DNA of 58,595 bases from the NCBI GenBank assembly GCA_030425295.1, contig JAUIAT010000013.1:1-58595 (forward strand), read 5' to 3'. The translations under genes and the position numbers were made by a program. This DNA comes from Gammaproteobacteria bacterium. GTDB taxonomy: Bacteria; Pseudomonadota; Gammaproteobacteria; JAUIAT01. The notes beneath the pieces were generated by a model. It did no database searches, had not been told where the DNA came from, and worked only from the letters and a program-made list of their open reading frames with translations. Of this stretch, positions 30,286 through 40,400 are shown piece after piece (position 1 is the first letter of the stretch; each line of letters starts with the position of its first letter).

Positions 30286-31533
30286 TCAACTAAAAACCTT
30301 TTCTAAAGATGGCAATATTGAATAAATAGGCGGTTTAGAGCGAACTTTAATGCTTCCAGTGGCAATTGTTCCTGTAGCAATTTTTATCTTAGGCCCTTTT
30401 TTATTAGTCCATTTCAATCCAGATACAGTATTTGGATCGTTATACAAATCCAGCCTAACTACCACCACGGGACCATCTTTAACAAATGAAGAAATAAGCT
30501 GATCATTTCCTATTACTGAAAACATACTATCTTTAGTTGCAGGGTAAAACCCAACAGATTTAACTACACCCTCAATTGCACCAAATTCTTCTTTCGGTAT
30601 ACCTGAGGGTGAAACCGTTGCCTTCATACCTTTCCTAAGGCGAGTCGCATCATCTGCTTTGACATATACAACAGCATCAATATGACGAGCCTCAGGCTCA
30701 ATACTTGCTATCATGTGGTCAGCCTTAACCATATCTCCTTGCTTCGTCATCAGATCAACTAAAATTCCAGCAACAGGACTCTTAACTTCTGTTGCAAGAT
30801 TTAATTTCGCAGTAATTGATTCAACTTCATTCTGAAGATTTAAAATCTTTTCTTTTAGATTATTAAGCTTTTCAGAGTTTTGATTGAGCAATCTATCTTC
30901 TTCAAGCTGACTAGAAAGAATTTTTTGCGAATAATCTTTAATTTGGTTTTGAGCCTGATAAAGATCATTTTGTGCTTTAGCAAATTCCATTTCTGTGACG
31001 ATATCTTCTTTATAAGCTTGTTTATGCGCATCAACTGAACGTCCTAGATATTCAAGATAAATTTCAGTGTTTTTCTTTAATTGTTCGAGATTGGTGCGAA
31101 TTTGCTTTTGCTTTTCCCTTGCTAACTGATTATCTTTCGCCACAAATTTTTGCATGACTTTAAACTGATCACGAGCTGTATTCAAACTATCAAGTTTAGC
31201 TTCCAATTCTATCTTTAAAGGTCTGGCTTCAATAGTTGCAAGCATTTCACCCTTTTCGACACGATCACCAATATTTTTATATAGCTTAAGTACACGACCA
31301 GTTTGATGAACAGAAACCTCATATACAGCCTCATTTTCAGCGATAAGAACCCCTTTACCTGTAACATGCATAGAGACAGATCCAAATACAGACCAAAAAA
31401 TACCTATTACAAGCAGAACAATAAGACTTATTAATAAAATCCAAGCGCGAGGAGAGGTGACAGCAAACAACTCATCTAATTCCTCGGGATCTGATAAACG
31501 AGAAAGAGCTTCCTTTCTAAACAAATCTGACAT
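30286..31533 (-). CDS. HlyD-family periplasmic adaptor of the NHLM-like exporter
   Basis: 415 residues from the ATG at 31533, nine bases after an AGG; a TTG four codons earlier is less likely. It bridges the inner-membrane ABC proteins to the TolC-like channel. One membrane helix (AWILLISLIVLLVIGIFW) follows an N-terminus MSDLFRKEALSRLSDPEELD that resembles the NHLM-type HlyD family (TIGR03794). Then come lipoyl halves and a coiled-coil hairpin (about 90-240) with VKSPVAGILVDLMTKQGDMV. First gene of the four-gene operon, 76 bases from a MITE that separates it from recO. A weak promoter-like TTTTCA/TAAAAT pair lies upstream. Confidence 0.88.
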   Translation of the reverse strand: MSDLFRKEALSRLSDPEELDELFAVTSPRAWILLISLIVLLVIGIFWSVFGSVSMHVTGKGVLIAENEAVYEVSVHQTGRVLKLYKNIGDRVEKGEMLATIEARPLKIELEAKLDSLNTARDQFKVMQKFVAKDNQLAREKQKQIRTNLEQLKKNTEIYLEYLGRSVDAHKQAYKEDIVTEMEFAKAQNDLYQAQNQIKDYSQKILSSQLEEDRLLNQNSEKLNNLKEKILNLQNEVESITAKLNLATEVKSPVAGILVDLMTKQGDMVKADHMIASIEPEARHIDAVVYVKADDATRLRKGMKATVSPSGIPKEEFGAIEGVVKSVGFYPATKDSMFSVIGNDQLISSFVKDGPVVVVRLDLYNDPNTVSGLKWTNKKGPKIKIATGTIATGSIKVRSKPPIYSILPSLEKVFS

Positions 31534-31609
31534 AAAAACCTGCAAATCCTATGCAACATTATTAAATTTTAACAGAACAAATAAATCTTGAAAAGCACAA
31601 TACTAACTT

Positions 31610-31774
31610 AGAGCCTGTGGACAATTCTTGTTGCAGGACAACAATGTTAAGAGTTTAATGAAAATTTAGTCATTAATTTTAATAAGGCGAATAGTTTAGC
31701 TATTTAACAAATTAAAAAAAGGGGGCACAAATTATTTGCACTTGCATCCGTAAAAAGAATTGCCAACAGGCCCT
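31610..31774. mobile_element. MITE-like element, family 1 (copy C)
   Basis: 165 bp. Left end AGAGCCTGTGGACAATTCTT, right end read inward AGGGCCTGTTGGCAATTCTT. The interior includes AAGGCGAATAGTTTAGCTAT, the shared core. Its right terminus overlaps the recO stop codon (31773-31775): the AG of that TAG is the first two bases of the element. Confidence 0.78.
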
Positions 31775-32462
31775 AGACTAACTCTCGACTATAGATCGGT
31801 TTATGATGCAACAGACTAACAATCATTGGCTGAAAAAGTCTTCTTGCCGCATGACATACAGACTTTTTAGAAAAATCCTCATTGGAGATTGCTATTAAGT
31901 GCTCACCAAAAAAAACGTTAGTTGGTTCTTGCTGATCACTTGGCACCAAACCTCTTTCTGGATCAAAGCAATACCAACACTTTGGATTAATTTCATCTAC
32001 AAAAACATCATGCTTTAAATTAATCCCATAACCAAGCTCAATTAACAAACGCTGCTCAAACCACCTCAGCAATCCTGAAATCAGAGACTCATCACTTTCA
32101 TCTAGCTTCTCTATAACATAAGAATAATTGTGAAAAACACTTTTATAACAGTCATGCGAAGGCAAAACTTTAACTAAAATTTCATTTAGATAAAAGGCTG
32201 CAGCAAGATTAGTACCCATAAGATGGAAAGCTATACCATCTGGCTCAGCTGCAGACAAATTAAGTAGACTACCATTTCCTTTCCAACTTACTTGGATAGG
32301 AACAAATGGATGCATCAAGGCACGCCATCTTGATTTTGGGCGTCGAGCCCCACGAGCAATAACTTGAACTCTACCCTCTTTTTCTGTAAATAAGTCAAGA
32401 AGCAAACTGGTATCTCGATACAAACGACGATGCAAAACAAATGCCTTTTCTAGCTCAGCCAT
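31773..32462 (-). CDS. recO: DNA repair protein RecO
   Basis: 229 residues. RecO works with RecR and RecF to load RecA onto SSB-coated single-stranded DNA and anneals strands. The N-terminal OB fold is clear (KAFVLHRRLYRDTSLLLDLF; GRVQVIARGARRPKSRW), and the helical C-terminal domain follows, with CWYCFDPERGLVP retained. The C-terminus ends in YSRELV with a stop formed partly by an inserted MITE, so the last few residues may differ from the ancestral protein. The start is ATG at 32462; era lies 185 bases upstream, with a solo MITE end in the gap. Confidence 0.92.
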   Translation of the reverse strand: MAELEKAFVLHRRLYRDTSLLLDLFTEKEGRVQVIARGARRPKSRWRALMHPFVPIQVSWKGNGSLLNLSAAEPDGIAFHLMGTNLAAAFYLNEILVKVLPSHDCYKSVFHNYSYVIEKLDESDESLISGLLRWFEQRLLIELGYGINLKHDVFVDEINPKCWYCFDPERGLVPSDQQEPTNVFFGEHLIAISNEDFSKKSVCHAARRLFQPMIVSLLHHKPIYSRELV

Positions 32463-32621
32463 AAAAAACCTTTTTATTAAAAAAACCGAATTCTACCGTC
32501 AACCTATACTTACGAAAAACACAACATAGACTTAAATCTTTCACTGCACGCTAACAAACCACCCTCAAAATAAAGAGCGGGACCGTAGCTGCCTTGATCA
32601 TGAGTTATATATAAAAATATT

Positions 32622-32640
32622 AGGGTCTGTTGACAATTAC
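32622..32640. repeat. Solo end of a family 1 MITE
   Basis: AGGGTCTGTTGACAATTAC, a match to the MITE terminus, with no partner end nearby. It lies seven bases past the era stop codon. Confidence 0.6.
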
Positions 32641-32647
32641 TGGTCAA

Positions 32648-33562
32648 TCAAGATGACTTATAACCGAAGCGCTGAAGCGCCCTCTCATCATCAGACCAAC
32701 CACGCTTCACCTTAACCCAAAGCTGAAGATTAACATGCTCCCCAAAAAGAGACTCCATTGACCTTCTAGCTGAAATGCCAACTTTTTTCAGCATCTCACC
32801 TTTCTTACCAATGACAATTCTTTTCTGCCCATCACGCTCAACCCAAATCAAGGCATTGACTTGCAACTTTTTGTTTTTAACTTCAAAAACTTCAATCTCA
32901 ACAGTCAGAGCATATGGAACTTCTTGCCCTAAAAGACGCATCAATTTTTCGCGAACTAGCTCAGCCGCCAAAAATTCATCGCTAGAAGCTGTTGAAACAT
33001 CTGGAGGAAAATAAAAATCATCCTCAGGAATATATTTTTCAATTTCTTTCTGCAAAATATCTATATTTTGTGAATTTAATGCTGACATTGGTACGGTTGC
33101 TGCAAACTCTGCTTTTTGACTTAACTCATGCATATACGGCAACAACTCTTCTTTTTCCTTAACTCTATCAACTTTATTAATAGCCAAAATAATAGGTAGT
33201 TTTTTTTCAACTAAGGACCTCAAAATAGCCTCGTCGTTTTCCGTAAACTTTAAGGCTTCTACCATGAAAACAGCAACGTTTACCTCTTCTAAAGACTGAA
33301 CAGTAACCTCAGTCATATATTTATGCAAAGCATGCTTTGGTGCTAAAACTTTATTTAGACCAGGGGTATCTAAGAAAATCATTTGTGTATTATGCACAGT
33401 TTTAACACCCATTATTCTATGACGAGTGGTCTGTGGTTTATCCGCCGTAATACTTATTTTCTGACCTAACATAGCATTGAACAGAGTTGACTTACCAACG
33501 TTTGGTCTACCAACTAATACTACAAAACCGCAATGTTGCTTATCTTGTTTTTTTTGCTTCAT
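32648..33562 (-). CDS. era: GTPase Era
   Basis: 304 residues. Era is an essential GTPase that binds the 3' end of 16S rRNA during 30S maturation. G1 is GRPNVGKSTLFNA, G3 DTPGL, G4 NKVD; the C-terminal KH domain includes IVIGKKGEMLKKVG. ATG start at 33562. It overlaps the end of rnc by 23 bases, the standard rnc-era arrangement. Confidence 0.97.
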   Translation of the reverse strand: MKQKKQDKQHCGFVVLVGRPNVGKSTLFNAMLGQKISITADKPQTTRHRIMGVKTVHNTQMIFLDTPGLNKVLAPKHALHKYMTEVTVQSLEEVNVAVFMVEALKFTENDEAILRSLVEKKLPIILAINKVDRVKEKEELLPYMHELSQKAEFAATVPMSALNSQNIDILQKEIEKYIPEDDFYFPPDVSTASSDEFLAAELVREKLMRLLGQEVPYALTVEIEVFEVKNKKLQVNALIWVERDGQKRIVIGKKGEMLKKVGISARRSMESLFGEHVNLQLWVKVKRGWSDDERALQRFGYKSS

Positions 33563-34232
33563 TTTTCAATATCTCTAAAAATTTTTCTGCTGCTATTTGC
33601 TCAGCCTTACGTCTTGACCTAGCTTCACCTTCGGTGCAAGCATCAACCCCTTTGACCTTACATTTAACTGTAAAAACCTGATCGTGAGACTCTCCCTCAA
33701 CTGAAACAACCTCATACTCAGGAAGAGGGATTTTATTCGCCTGCAAAAATTCTTGTAGGCTTGTTTTAGGATCTTTTTGCGAAAGAGTTTTACCTAAACA
33801 TTCAATTTGATCGCCATACCAAGTCAGAACAACTTTACGACAAGACTCAATATCGCTATCCAAATAAATAGCGCCTACTATGGCCTCTAAGGAATCAGCC
33901 AAGATCGAATGACGCCTAAAACCTCCGCTTTTTAATTCACCCTGACCCAATCTCAAGTAATCCCCAATACTCATAGATTTGGCAATTGAGGCGAGGTGTT
34001 CGCCATTAACGAGTGCTGCTCGAGTACGACTCAAGCGTCCTTCTTTATAATTTGGATAAGTCTGAAACAATGCCTCACCAACAAAGAAATTGACTAAAGC
34101 ATCTCCTAGAAACTCCAAGCGCTCATTATTGGTTTTACCAAGGCTTCTGTGGCTTAATGCCACCTCTAATAATTCTTCTTCCTTAAAAGTGTAGCCAATG
34201 CTCCGCATTAACTTACTTAAATCATTTTTCAT
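33540..34232 (-). CDS. rnc: Ribonuclease III
   Basis: 230 residues. RNase III cuts double-stranded RNA, processing rRNA precursors and many mRNAs. The endonuclease domain carries NNERLEFLGDALV and DSLEAIVGAIYLD with the acidic metal-binding residues; the C-terminal double-stranded RNA-binding domain spans about 155-225 and ends ARSRRKAEQIAAEKFL. ATG start nine bases after lepB, overlapping era at the 3' end. Intact. Confidence 0.97.
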   Translation of the reverse strand: MKNDLSKLMRSIGYTFKEEELLEVALSHRSLGKTNNERLEFLGDALVNFFVGEALFQTYPNYKEGRLSRTRAALVNGEHLASIAKSMSIGDYLRLGQGELKSGGFRRHSILADSLEAIVGAIYLDSDIESCRKVVLTWYGDQIECLGKTLSQKDPKTSLQEFLQANKIPLPEYEVVSVEGESHDQVFTVKCKVKGVDACTEGEARSRRKAEQIAAEKFLEILKNEAKKTR

Positions 34233-34240
34233 TAACTAAC

Positions 34241-35029
34241 TTACAACTTTGTACCTAAACGATTCCAACGTATCCATTGTAAAGGTTTAGACCATGAAGC
34301 GGTCTTATTCCAATTCATCCAAATATAATGCGCCTTCCCTATTAAATTATGCTCAGGAACAAACCCCCACATACGGGAATCATCGCTATCGTCCCGATTA
34401 TCGCCCATCATAAAATAAAAACCATTGGGAACAGTAATATCCAAGGGCCTCATGGGTGAATCATCTGGATCAATATAAATTTCATGTTTAATTCCGTTTA
34501 AATTTTCAATACGTTTCTCAACAGCTTTACCTTTATACTCGTCAAAACCCACACCATCCGCTGTTTGTTTTGCCTCGACTCCGTTTATATAAAGTATTTT
34601 ATTCTTATAAACAATGTGATCACCTGGTATACCAATTACTCTTTTCACAAAGATAACCGGAAAATTAACTGGCCAGTGAAAAAGAGCTATATCACCTGTT
34701 TTTGGCTCGCCAACTGAGAAGATTTTAGATCTAGTTATCGGTAATCGAACGCCATATGAGAACTGATCTACTGCTATTAAATCTCCAGGGACTACAGTTG
34801 GCTCAAGAGATCCTGTTGGTACGCGATATGGCTGAAATATAAAAGATCTAACAACCCAAACTAAAAGAATTACAGGAAAAAAGGCGCGGGCATATTCGAC
34901 GACTTTAGGCTCGTCTTTAAAGTCAGTCAGACGCCTTTTGCGCAAAAACAGCTTATCAAATAGCGTAATTATGCCCGTAACAAATAGACATGACGTTAAA
35001 AATAAAGGAAAACTTAAACTTAAATCCAT
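34241..35029 (-). CDS. lepB: Signal peptidase I
   Basis: 262 residues. LepB removes signal peptides from exported proteins at the outer face of the inner membrane. Two membrane segments (about 7-25 and 49-65) precede the catalytic region with serine S74 in RVPTGSLEPT and lysine K129 in FVKRVIGIPGD. The residue after the catalytic serine is Leu where Met is usual; the downstream GDNRDDSDDSR box is intact. ATG start. lepA lies 194 bases upstream rather than directly adjacent, with tandem and palindromic repeats in between. Confidence 0.95.
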   Translation of the reverse strand: MDLSLSFPLFLTSCLFVTGIITLFDKLFLRKRRLTDFKDEPKVVEYARAFFPVILLVWVVRSFIFQPYRVPTGSLEPTVVPGDLIAVDQFSYGVRLPITRSKIFSVGEPKTGDIALFHWPVNFPVIFVKRVIGIPGDHIVYKNKILYINGVEAKQTADGVGFDEYKGKAVEKRIENLNGIKHEIYIDPDDSPMRPLDITVPNGFYFMMGDNRDDSDDSRMWGFVPEHNLIGKAHYIWMNWNKTASWSKPLQWIRWNRLGTKL

Positions 35030-35050
35030 ATTTTTCTCTTATATTATTCT

Positions 35051-35079
35051 ACCGGACCCCGCAACAGGTGAGGGGTGAC
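35051..35079. repeat. Fragment of a palindromic repeat
   Basis: CCGGACCCCGCAACAGGTGA followed by GGGGTGAC, matching the right half of GTCACCCC-type elements such as that at 23661. It starts just upstream of lepB. Confidence 0.45.
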
Positions 35080-35087
35080 AAAACCTC

Positions 35088-35159
35088 CCAACCACGGAGT
35101 AGCAAAATACCCTAACTACGGGGCAACAAAATATACTAACCACAGAATAGTAACTAAAT
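35088..35159. repeat. 24-bp tandem repeat, three degenerate units
   Basis: Three consecutive 24-base units starting at 35088, 35112 and 35136: CCAACCACGGAGTAGCAAAA, CTAACTACGGGGCAACAAAA and CTAACCACAGAATAGTAACT, each quoted for its first 20 bases. They lie in the lepA-lepB gap and are far too few and close-set for a CRISPR. Confidence 0.7.
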
Positions 35160-35187
35160 TATTAGCTGCGAAGCCTAAAAATACCCA

Positions 35188-35219
35188 GTCATCCCGCGGC
35201 TTGACCGCAGGATCCAGCT
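35188..35219. repeat. Dispersed palindromic repeat (GTCATCCC family)
   Basis: GTCATCCCGCGGCTTGACCG then CAGGATCCAGCT; the CGGCTTGACCG core is shared with 47451-47516. It ends four bases from the lepA stop codon. Confidence 0.65.
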
Positions 35220-35223
35220 TACA

Positions 35224-37035
35224 TTATTCTTTTTTGCCACCATCAGTCTTCAGTACCGCCAAAAATGCCTCCTGCGGAATCTCAACCCTTCCAACCTGCT
35301 TCATGCGCTTTTTACCTTTCTTCTGCTTTTCTAAAAGCTTACGCTTACGAGAAACGTCACCACCATAACACTTTGCTGTCACATTCTTACGTAAAGCTTT
35401 AACTGTCTCGCGCGCAATTACGTGCGAACCAATAGCAGCCTGCAACGCCACATCATACATCTGACGCGGAATTAACTCCCTTAATTTCTGCACCAGGTCA
35501 CGGCCACGCTGATATGCATTATCACGGTGCACAATAATTGATAAAGCATCAACACACTCACCATTTACCAGCACATCAAGCTTAACTAAATCAGCTGCTT
35601 CAAACTTTAAGAAATGATAATCCATCGAAGCATAACCACGAGTTGAAGATTTCAAACGATCAAAAAAATCTAAAACAACTTCGTTCAATGGCAAATGATA
35701 AACAATTGAAACTTGACGCCCAACATAGTTCATAGATTTCTGCACACCACGCTTTTCAACACAAAGCTGAATAATTTGACCAACAAATTCTTGAGGAGTC
35801 AATAGGCTTACTTCAACAATTGGTTCGCGAATTTCATTAATTGAACCAGGGTCAGGCAGATCAGCTGGATTATCAATTTGACTAACATTTCCCTTTGAAT
35901 CTTCAACTTCATAAACAACGGTTGGCGCAGTAGTAATAAGGTCAAGGTCATACTCACGTGACAAACGCTCCTGGATGATTTCCATATGCAACATACCAAG
36001 AAAGCCACAACGAAAACCAAAACCAAGTGCGGATGAATTTTCAGGCTCATAAAATAATGAGGCATCATTTAGCCTTAGTTTTGCAAGTGCTTCACGAAAA
36101 TCTTCGAAATCACTAGCATCAATTGGGAACAAACCACAAAATACGTGCGGCTTAACTTTTTCAAAACCAGCTAAAGGTTCAACTGCTCCTTTAGAGGCAT
36201 GAGTTAAAGTATCACCTACTGGTGCCCCATCGATATCTTTGATGCCAGAAATTACATAACCAACATCTCCGGCATAAAGATGGCTTTTCGATACACGCTT
36301 AGGAGTAAACACACCAACATCTGTAACTAAATGCTCGCCATTGGTAGACATTACACGAATTTTTTCATTAGCGGCTAGCGTGCCTTGCATAACTCTAACC
36401 AAAGACACCACGCCCAAATAAGAATCAAACCAAGAATCAATAATTAAAGCTTGAAGTGGCGCAGACGGATCACCAGTTGGTTCAGGAATTTTATGAACTA
36501 TTGCTTCGAGAACTTTTTCAACATTAAGGCCAGTTTTAGCACTAACACCAACAGCATCACTTGCATCAATACCGACAACTTCCTCGATTTCATCAGCAAC
36601 AGCATCAGGATTTGCTTGTGCTAAATCAATTTTATTCAAAACAGGAACAATCTCGAGATCCTGCTCAACAGCCATATAACAAACTGCAGCAGTTTGCGCC
36701 TCAACACCTTGCGCTGCATCAACAACTAGTAAAGCGCCCTCACAAGCTGCAAGCGAGCGAGACACCTCATAAGAGAAGTCAACATGGCCTGGCGTATCAA
36801 TAAAGTTTAACTGGTATGTTTTACCGTCTTCAGCTTTATAGTCAAGAGTCACGCTTTGCGCTTTGATTGTAATGCCACGCTCACGCTCAATATCCATTGA
36901 GTCAAGAACCTGAGCTTCCATTTCACGCTCAGACAACCCACCACACATTTGAATCATGCGATCAGCCAAGGTCGACTTACCATGATCAATATGGGCGATG
37001 ATTGAAAAATTTCTAATTAAATTTCTGTTTCGCAT
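35224..37035 (-). CDS. lepA: Elongation factor 4 (LepA)
   Basis: 603 residues. LepA is a ribosome-associated GTPase that affects initiation and assembly. G1 is [15 protein letters not shown]3 DTPGHVDF, G4 NKIDLA; EF-G-like domains II, III and V follow, and the unique C-terminal domain ends with [23 protein letters not shown] start at 37033-37035. It precedes lepB as usual, but the two are separated by repeats and may be transcribed separately. Confidence 0.97.
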   Translation of the reverse strand: MRNRNLIRNFSIIAHIDHGKSTLADRMIQMCGGLSEREMEAQVLDSMDIERERGITIKAQSVTLDYKAEDGKTYQLNFIDTPGHVDFSYEVSRSLAACEGALLVVDAAQGVEAQTAAVCYMAVEQDLEIVPVLNKIDLAQANPDAVADEIEEVVGIDASDAVGVSAKTGLNVEKVLEAIVHKIPEPTGDPSAPLQALIIDSWFDSYLGVVSLVRVMQGTLAANEKIRVMSTNGEHLVTDVGVFTPKRVSKSHLYAGDVGYVISGIKDIDGAPVGDTLTHASKGAVEPLAGFEKVKPHVFCGLFPIDASDFEDFREALAKLRLNDASLFYEPENSSALGFGFRCGFLGMLHMEIIQERLSREYDLDLITTAPTVVYEVEDSKGNVSQIDNPADLPDPGSINEIREPIVEVSLLTPQEFVGQIIQLCVEKRGVQKSMNYVGRQVSIVYHLPLNEVVLDFFDRLKSSTRGYASMDYHFLKFEAADLVKLDVLVNGECVDALSIIVHRDNAYQRGRDLVQKLRELIPRQMYDVALQAAIGSHVIARETVKALRKNVTAKCYGGDVSRKRKLLEKQKKGKKRMKQVGRVEIPQEAFLAVLKTDGGKKE

Positions 37036-37123
37036 TTAATATTTTTACTCTTGTAGGAATGTTTATTCTAACATCTATAGTTGCTGCACGAACGCTTATC
37101 TCGTAATCCTAGGAACTAACTTT

Positions 37124-37213
37124 GTCATCCCGAGCGCAGCCGAGGGATCTGAACTTATAACCAACATCAGATTTCTCCACTTCACTCACTTTTTGAGTTA
37201 CGGTCGAGATGAC
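37124..37213. repeat. Dispersed palindromic repeat (GTCATCCC family)
   Basis: GTCATCCCGAGCGCAGCCGA at one end and ACGGTCGAGATGAC at the other, about 90 bp. It lies in the 463-bp gap between lepA and the large membrane-protein gene. The rest of that gap (37036-37498) has one short inverted repeat at 37377 and no gene. Confidence 0.65.
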
Positions 37214-37376
37214 ACATTACCGTTTCGAGCCTATTTTCAATGCAGTTTAGCAAAAAAATGCTTGAAATAATATCAAATTTTTTGTACAATAAAAAGTCGA
37301 TACAAATCAGGAAGTTGGCATCACGCCCCCGCCCTTTTGTGAGAGATGGATTGATCTCACAGTCATGGAATGAATC

Positions 37377-37408
37377 AGGGTCTGTAAAACTAATTGTCTA
37401 CAAACCCT
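37377..37408. repeat. 32-bp inverted repeat with MITE family 1 ends
   Basis: AGGGTCTGTA and TACAAACCCT flank a 12-base loop. It looks like the two ends of a family 1 element with the middle deleted, or the smallest form of the family. Confidence 0.55.
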
Positions 37409-37498
37409 ATATCTCTAACCGGATTTAGAAAAGGTCATATTTCTTATTTTTAGAAATGGGTTGGCTTGGCCATTTATCCATTTTTATAAGGTAAGAGT

Positions 37499-40400
37499 AT
37501 GAACTCGAGCGCATCCGAAGAAAATTTTATACCGTCTGTTAGTAGCGATTCTGACATAGAACAACAAACTACTCCCTCCGAAAGCAACCAAGACGCCCAA
37601 ACACTACTTGGCAAAAGCTACACAAAAAAAGAGAAAGCGCGCCAAAATACCTTAAAAGCAATGAATAATGGTGGAGTAGCCAATCACTTAAAACTGAAAC
37701 TTGCCGCTATCTCATCTAACTATGATAGTGATACTTACAATTTAATTCGCGCATACAACACTATTAAAACCAGAGCAAACAACAAGCTAAATGGTCAAGC
37801 CATAGTTCCAAACCTTAACAATAATGATGTCTTAGATATCAAAGCCTTGCAAGAGGCCGTAGATCGCGCAAGACGCCTTAACACAATAGCTTATTTCAAA
37901 AAAGAAAAGACCAATAAAAAAGGTATTGCAAAGCTAAAAAACAAATGGAAGCGAAGTGATGGCACTGAAGGTAGAATAATTCAAGCTTCAAGTTTTTTTA
38001 AAAATCTTAGACTCAACATCAAATTAAGTTACCTAGGATTTAGAGCAGACGTACTATGGGCTAGATATTACAATCACTCTCCTTTTATTTTACCAAGGCT
38101 ATTAAACTCTCTATTGCTAAGACCTTCACTTGGGGCGCTTAAGTTAATCGGAGATTTAATCTACCAAGCAATTTTAAGACCTGCCTGGAAATTATTGAAA
38201 ATGATGCATCCGCATTACATTCAACATAGCACCATAGATAAGAATCTTTATAACACCCTGTCTAAAATGCATAAAATAATTAACATAACAGGTGATGAAA
38301 AACTCACAAAACTTAAAACTGAGCTAGAAAACTTCAATGCCAATGATGCAGATGAAAGAGCAAAAGAAATAAAATCTGAAATCAACAAAATTCAAACTGA
38401 TATTACGGTTAAGTATATCTTAAACGATATCAACTTACGTAAAGACTCAAAGCTAATCGGTCTTGTAGACAATAAACTATATAAGAAAATCAAACACAGC
38501 ATCAATAACTACGGGCTTAAAAAAGGAGAGCTGAAAAAAGTTATTTCGGGTGAAAACACTTTAGACGAGGTATTAGGAAAACACAATCTTAATCATACTC
38601 TAGATAAATTCATCAAAAACAAATTCTCATACGCTATTGAGCATGCAATAACAGAGCGCGTATCAGCTGAAAAAGTTGACCCTGAAATATTTGAGTTATT
38701 ACACACTTTAAGCTTTATCACAAAGGGCAATTCTAAATCTGGTATAAAAGATAAATTTTCTAGAGGTTTAAGAATGTTTATACCTCTTAAAAATAACTAT
38801 CCTTTTGCACCTGAGGTCAATAATGAGGAACTTCACAAGTTAATACTTGAACTACAAAGTGATAACTGCCGTGAAGACATCAAAGTTTTTATTGATAAAA
38901 CCTATGAAATATTTGGCAAATGCCTTGAGGTTTATAGCGAGAAGAATGGTGATGATAACGTCGCATTCCTTGCTAAACTGATGAATAACATCCACAGTGT
39001 TGCTGAAAAATACGGACAAGAAAGAAGAATATTTAGCCTTGATCATATTGATGTGACCCCACTTAGTGAAGAAGATACAGAAACCTTCAAGACCGCTGCT
39101 AAAGCGTTAGGATTTAATAGTCACTTCTACCTAAATGGTCAAAAAAACGAAGTGAAAACAAGCGAAGATATTCTTGCTGAAGAACACGAAGAAGAACAAG
39201 ATACAAATATTGTTGAAACAGCAAACTCCTCTCTAAATAGTGTAGTAAACATGCTAAATACTAGAGCTAAGTATCTTAACGGCCTAGTAGACATGAACGA
39301 TTTAATCAGTGCACGAATTAGAAAACTTTGGGAGCAAGCGCAATTAAAATCTAACAGTAACGATCAAGATTTAACCTTAGTGAACCCTGAAATTTCTGAA
39401 AGCAAAAAAACCACATTGAGAAACAATGCTAAAGAATCTGGCTTCGGCAGAACAATTCAGCTCATTGATATGCTTGAACAGCGAAAAAAACAAATCCAAG
39501 CTAAGATAGATGACACTAATACTAAACATGTTATTGATAAACTTAAAACTAAACTTGAAAATATCAAGCTAATAGAAGAAAGAATCAAACAAGCTGATAA
39601 ACGGCGTGAACACCACAAAAAAACTAAGAATAAGATTTCTCGAGTAGTAAATTTACTTAGCTTAGTTGTTGGTGTAGGTGAAGGTGCCGTGGCAACTTTC
39701 TTAATTTACTCAGCACTTACTGTGGGCATTCCAGCTCTGTTTGGATTCCCAGCTACAGCAATACCAACAGCAGCAGTTCTAGCGGCGTGCTCTTTGGTAT
39801 TCATAGGCGGGTTCATTTCAAATTTCTTCTTAATCCAGAAAAGTGGAACTGGCACCTTGAGCTTCTTCCTTTTAGACAAAGGATATAACAAAGACTCCAA
39901 TGGGCGCATGAGACCTTTAGGATTGAGGATATTTGGTTATGCAACCACGCTAACCACAATGGCTGGTGCAGTTGGCTTATCTTGCTTATCTTTTGGTGCG
40001 ATGACTAAACTATTAACCACTATTTTTGTGAGCTTAGGCGTACTTTCGATATCTGCAGGCGTGGTAGTCGGGCCTCATTCTCTAATACTTGCAATATCTG
40101 GTGTGGCTTTATTCACCGGAACTCTAACTGGAGTTGCTATTGCCATGATATTCTTCAAGGGATACATAGGGATCATTAACGGTAACTATATTGGCAGACT
40201 GAAAAATAGAATAAGCAATAGATTTGCCTTCCAGAAAAACAAATATGGACTTAGCAAAGAGTATGCTACTGACAAGCAAATCAAAAAGCACTACGCCATG
40301 GCAATTGCTAAATTTGCTCTTTTAGATATATGCCCGCTACTTACTATTGGGGCACTATCTGTAACTGGTGGTATTGTGCAATCTGTTTTACTACAAGGCA

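Noticed and set aside
31534..31609. Short precursor-peptide gene upstream of the exporter operon
   Set aside because: Only 76 bases lie between the HlyD start and the MITE, too little for a leader-bearing precursor; none was found between tolC and pdxJ either.
36561..36803. Plus-strand Gln-rich frame opposite lepA
   Set aside because: Antisense shadow of the LepA GTP-binding domain; the low-complexity composition reflects the codon pattern of lepA.
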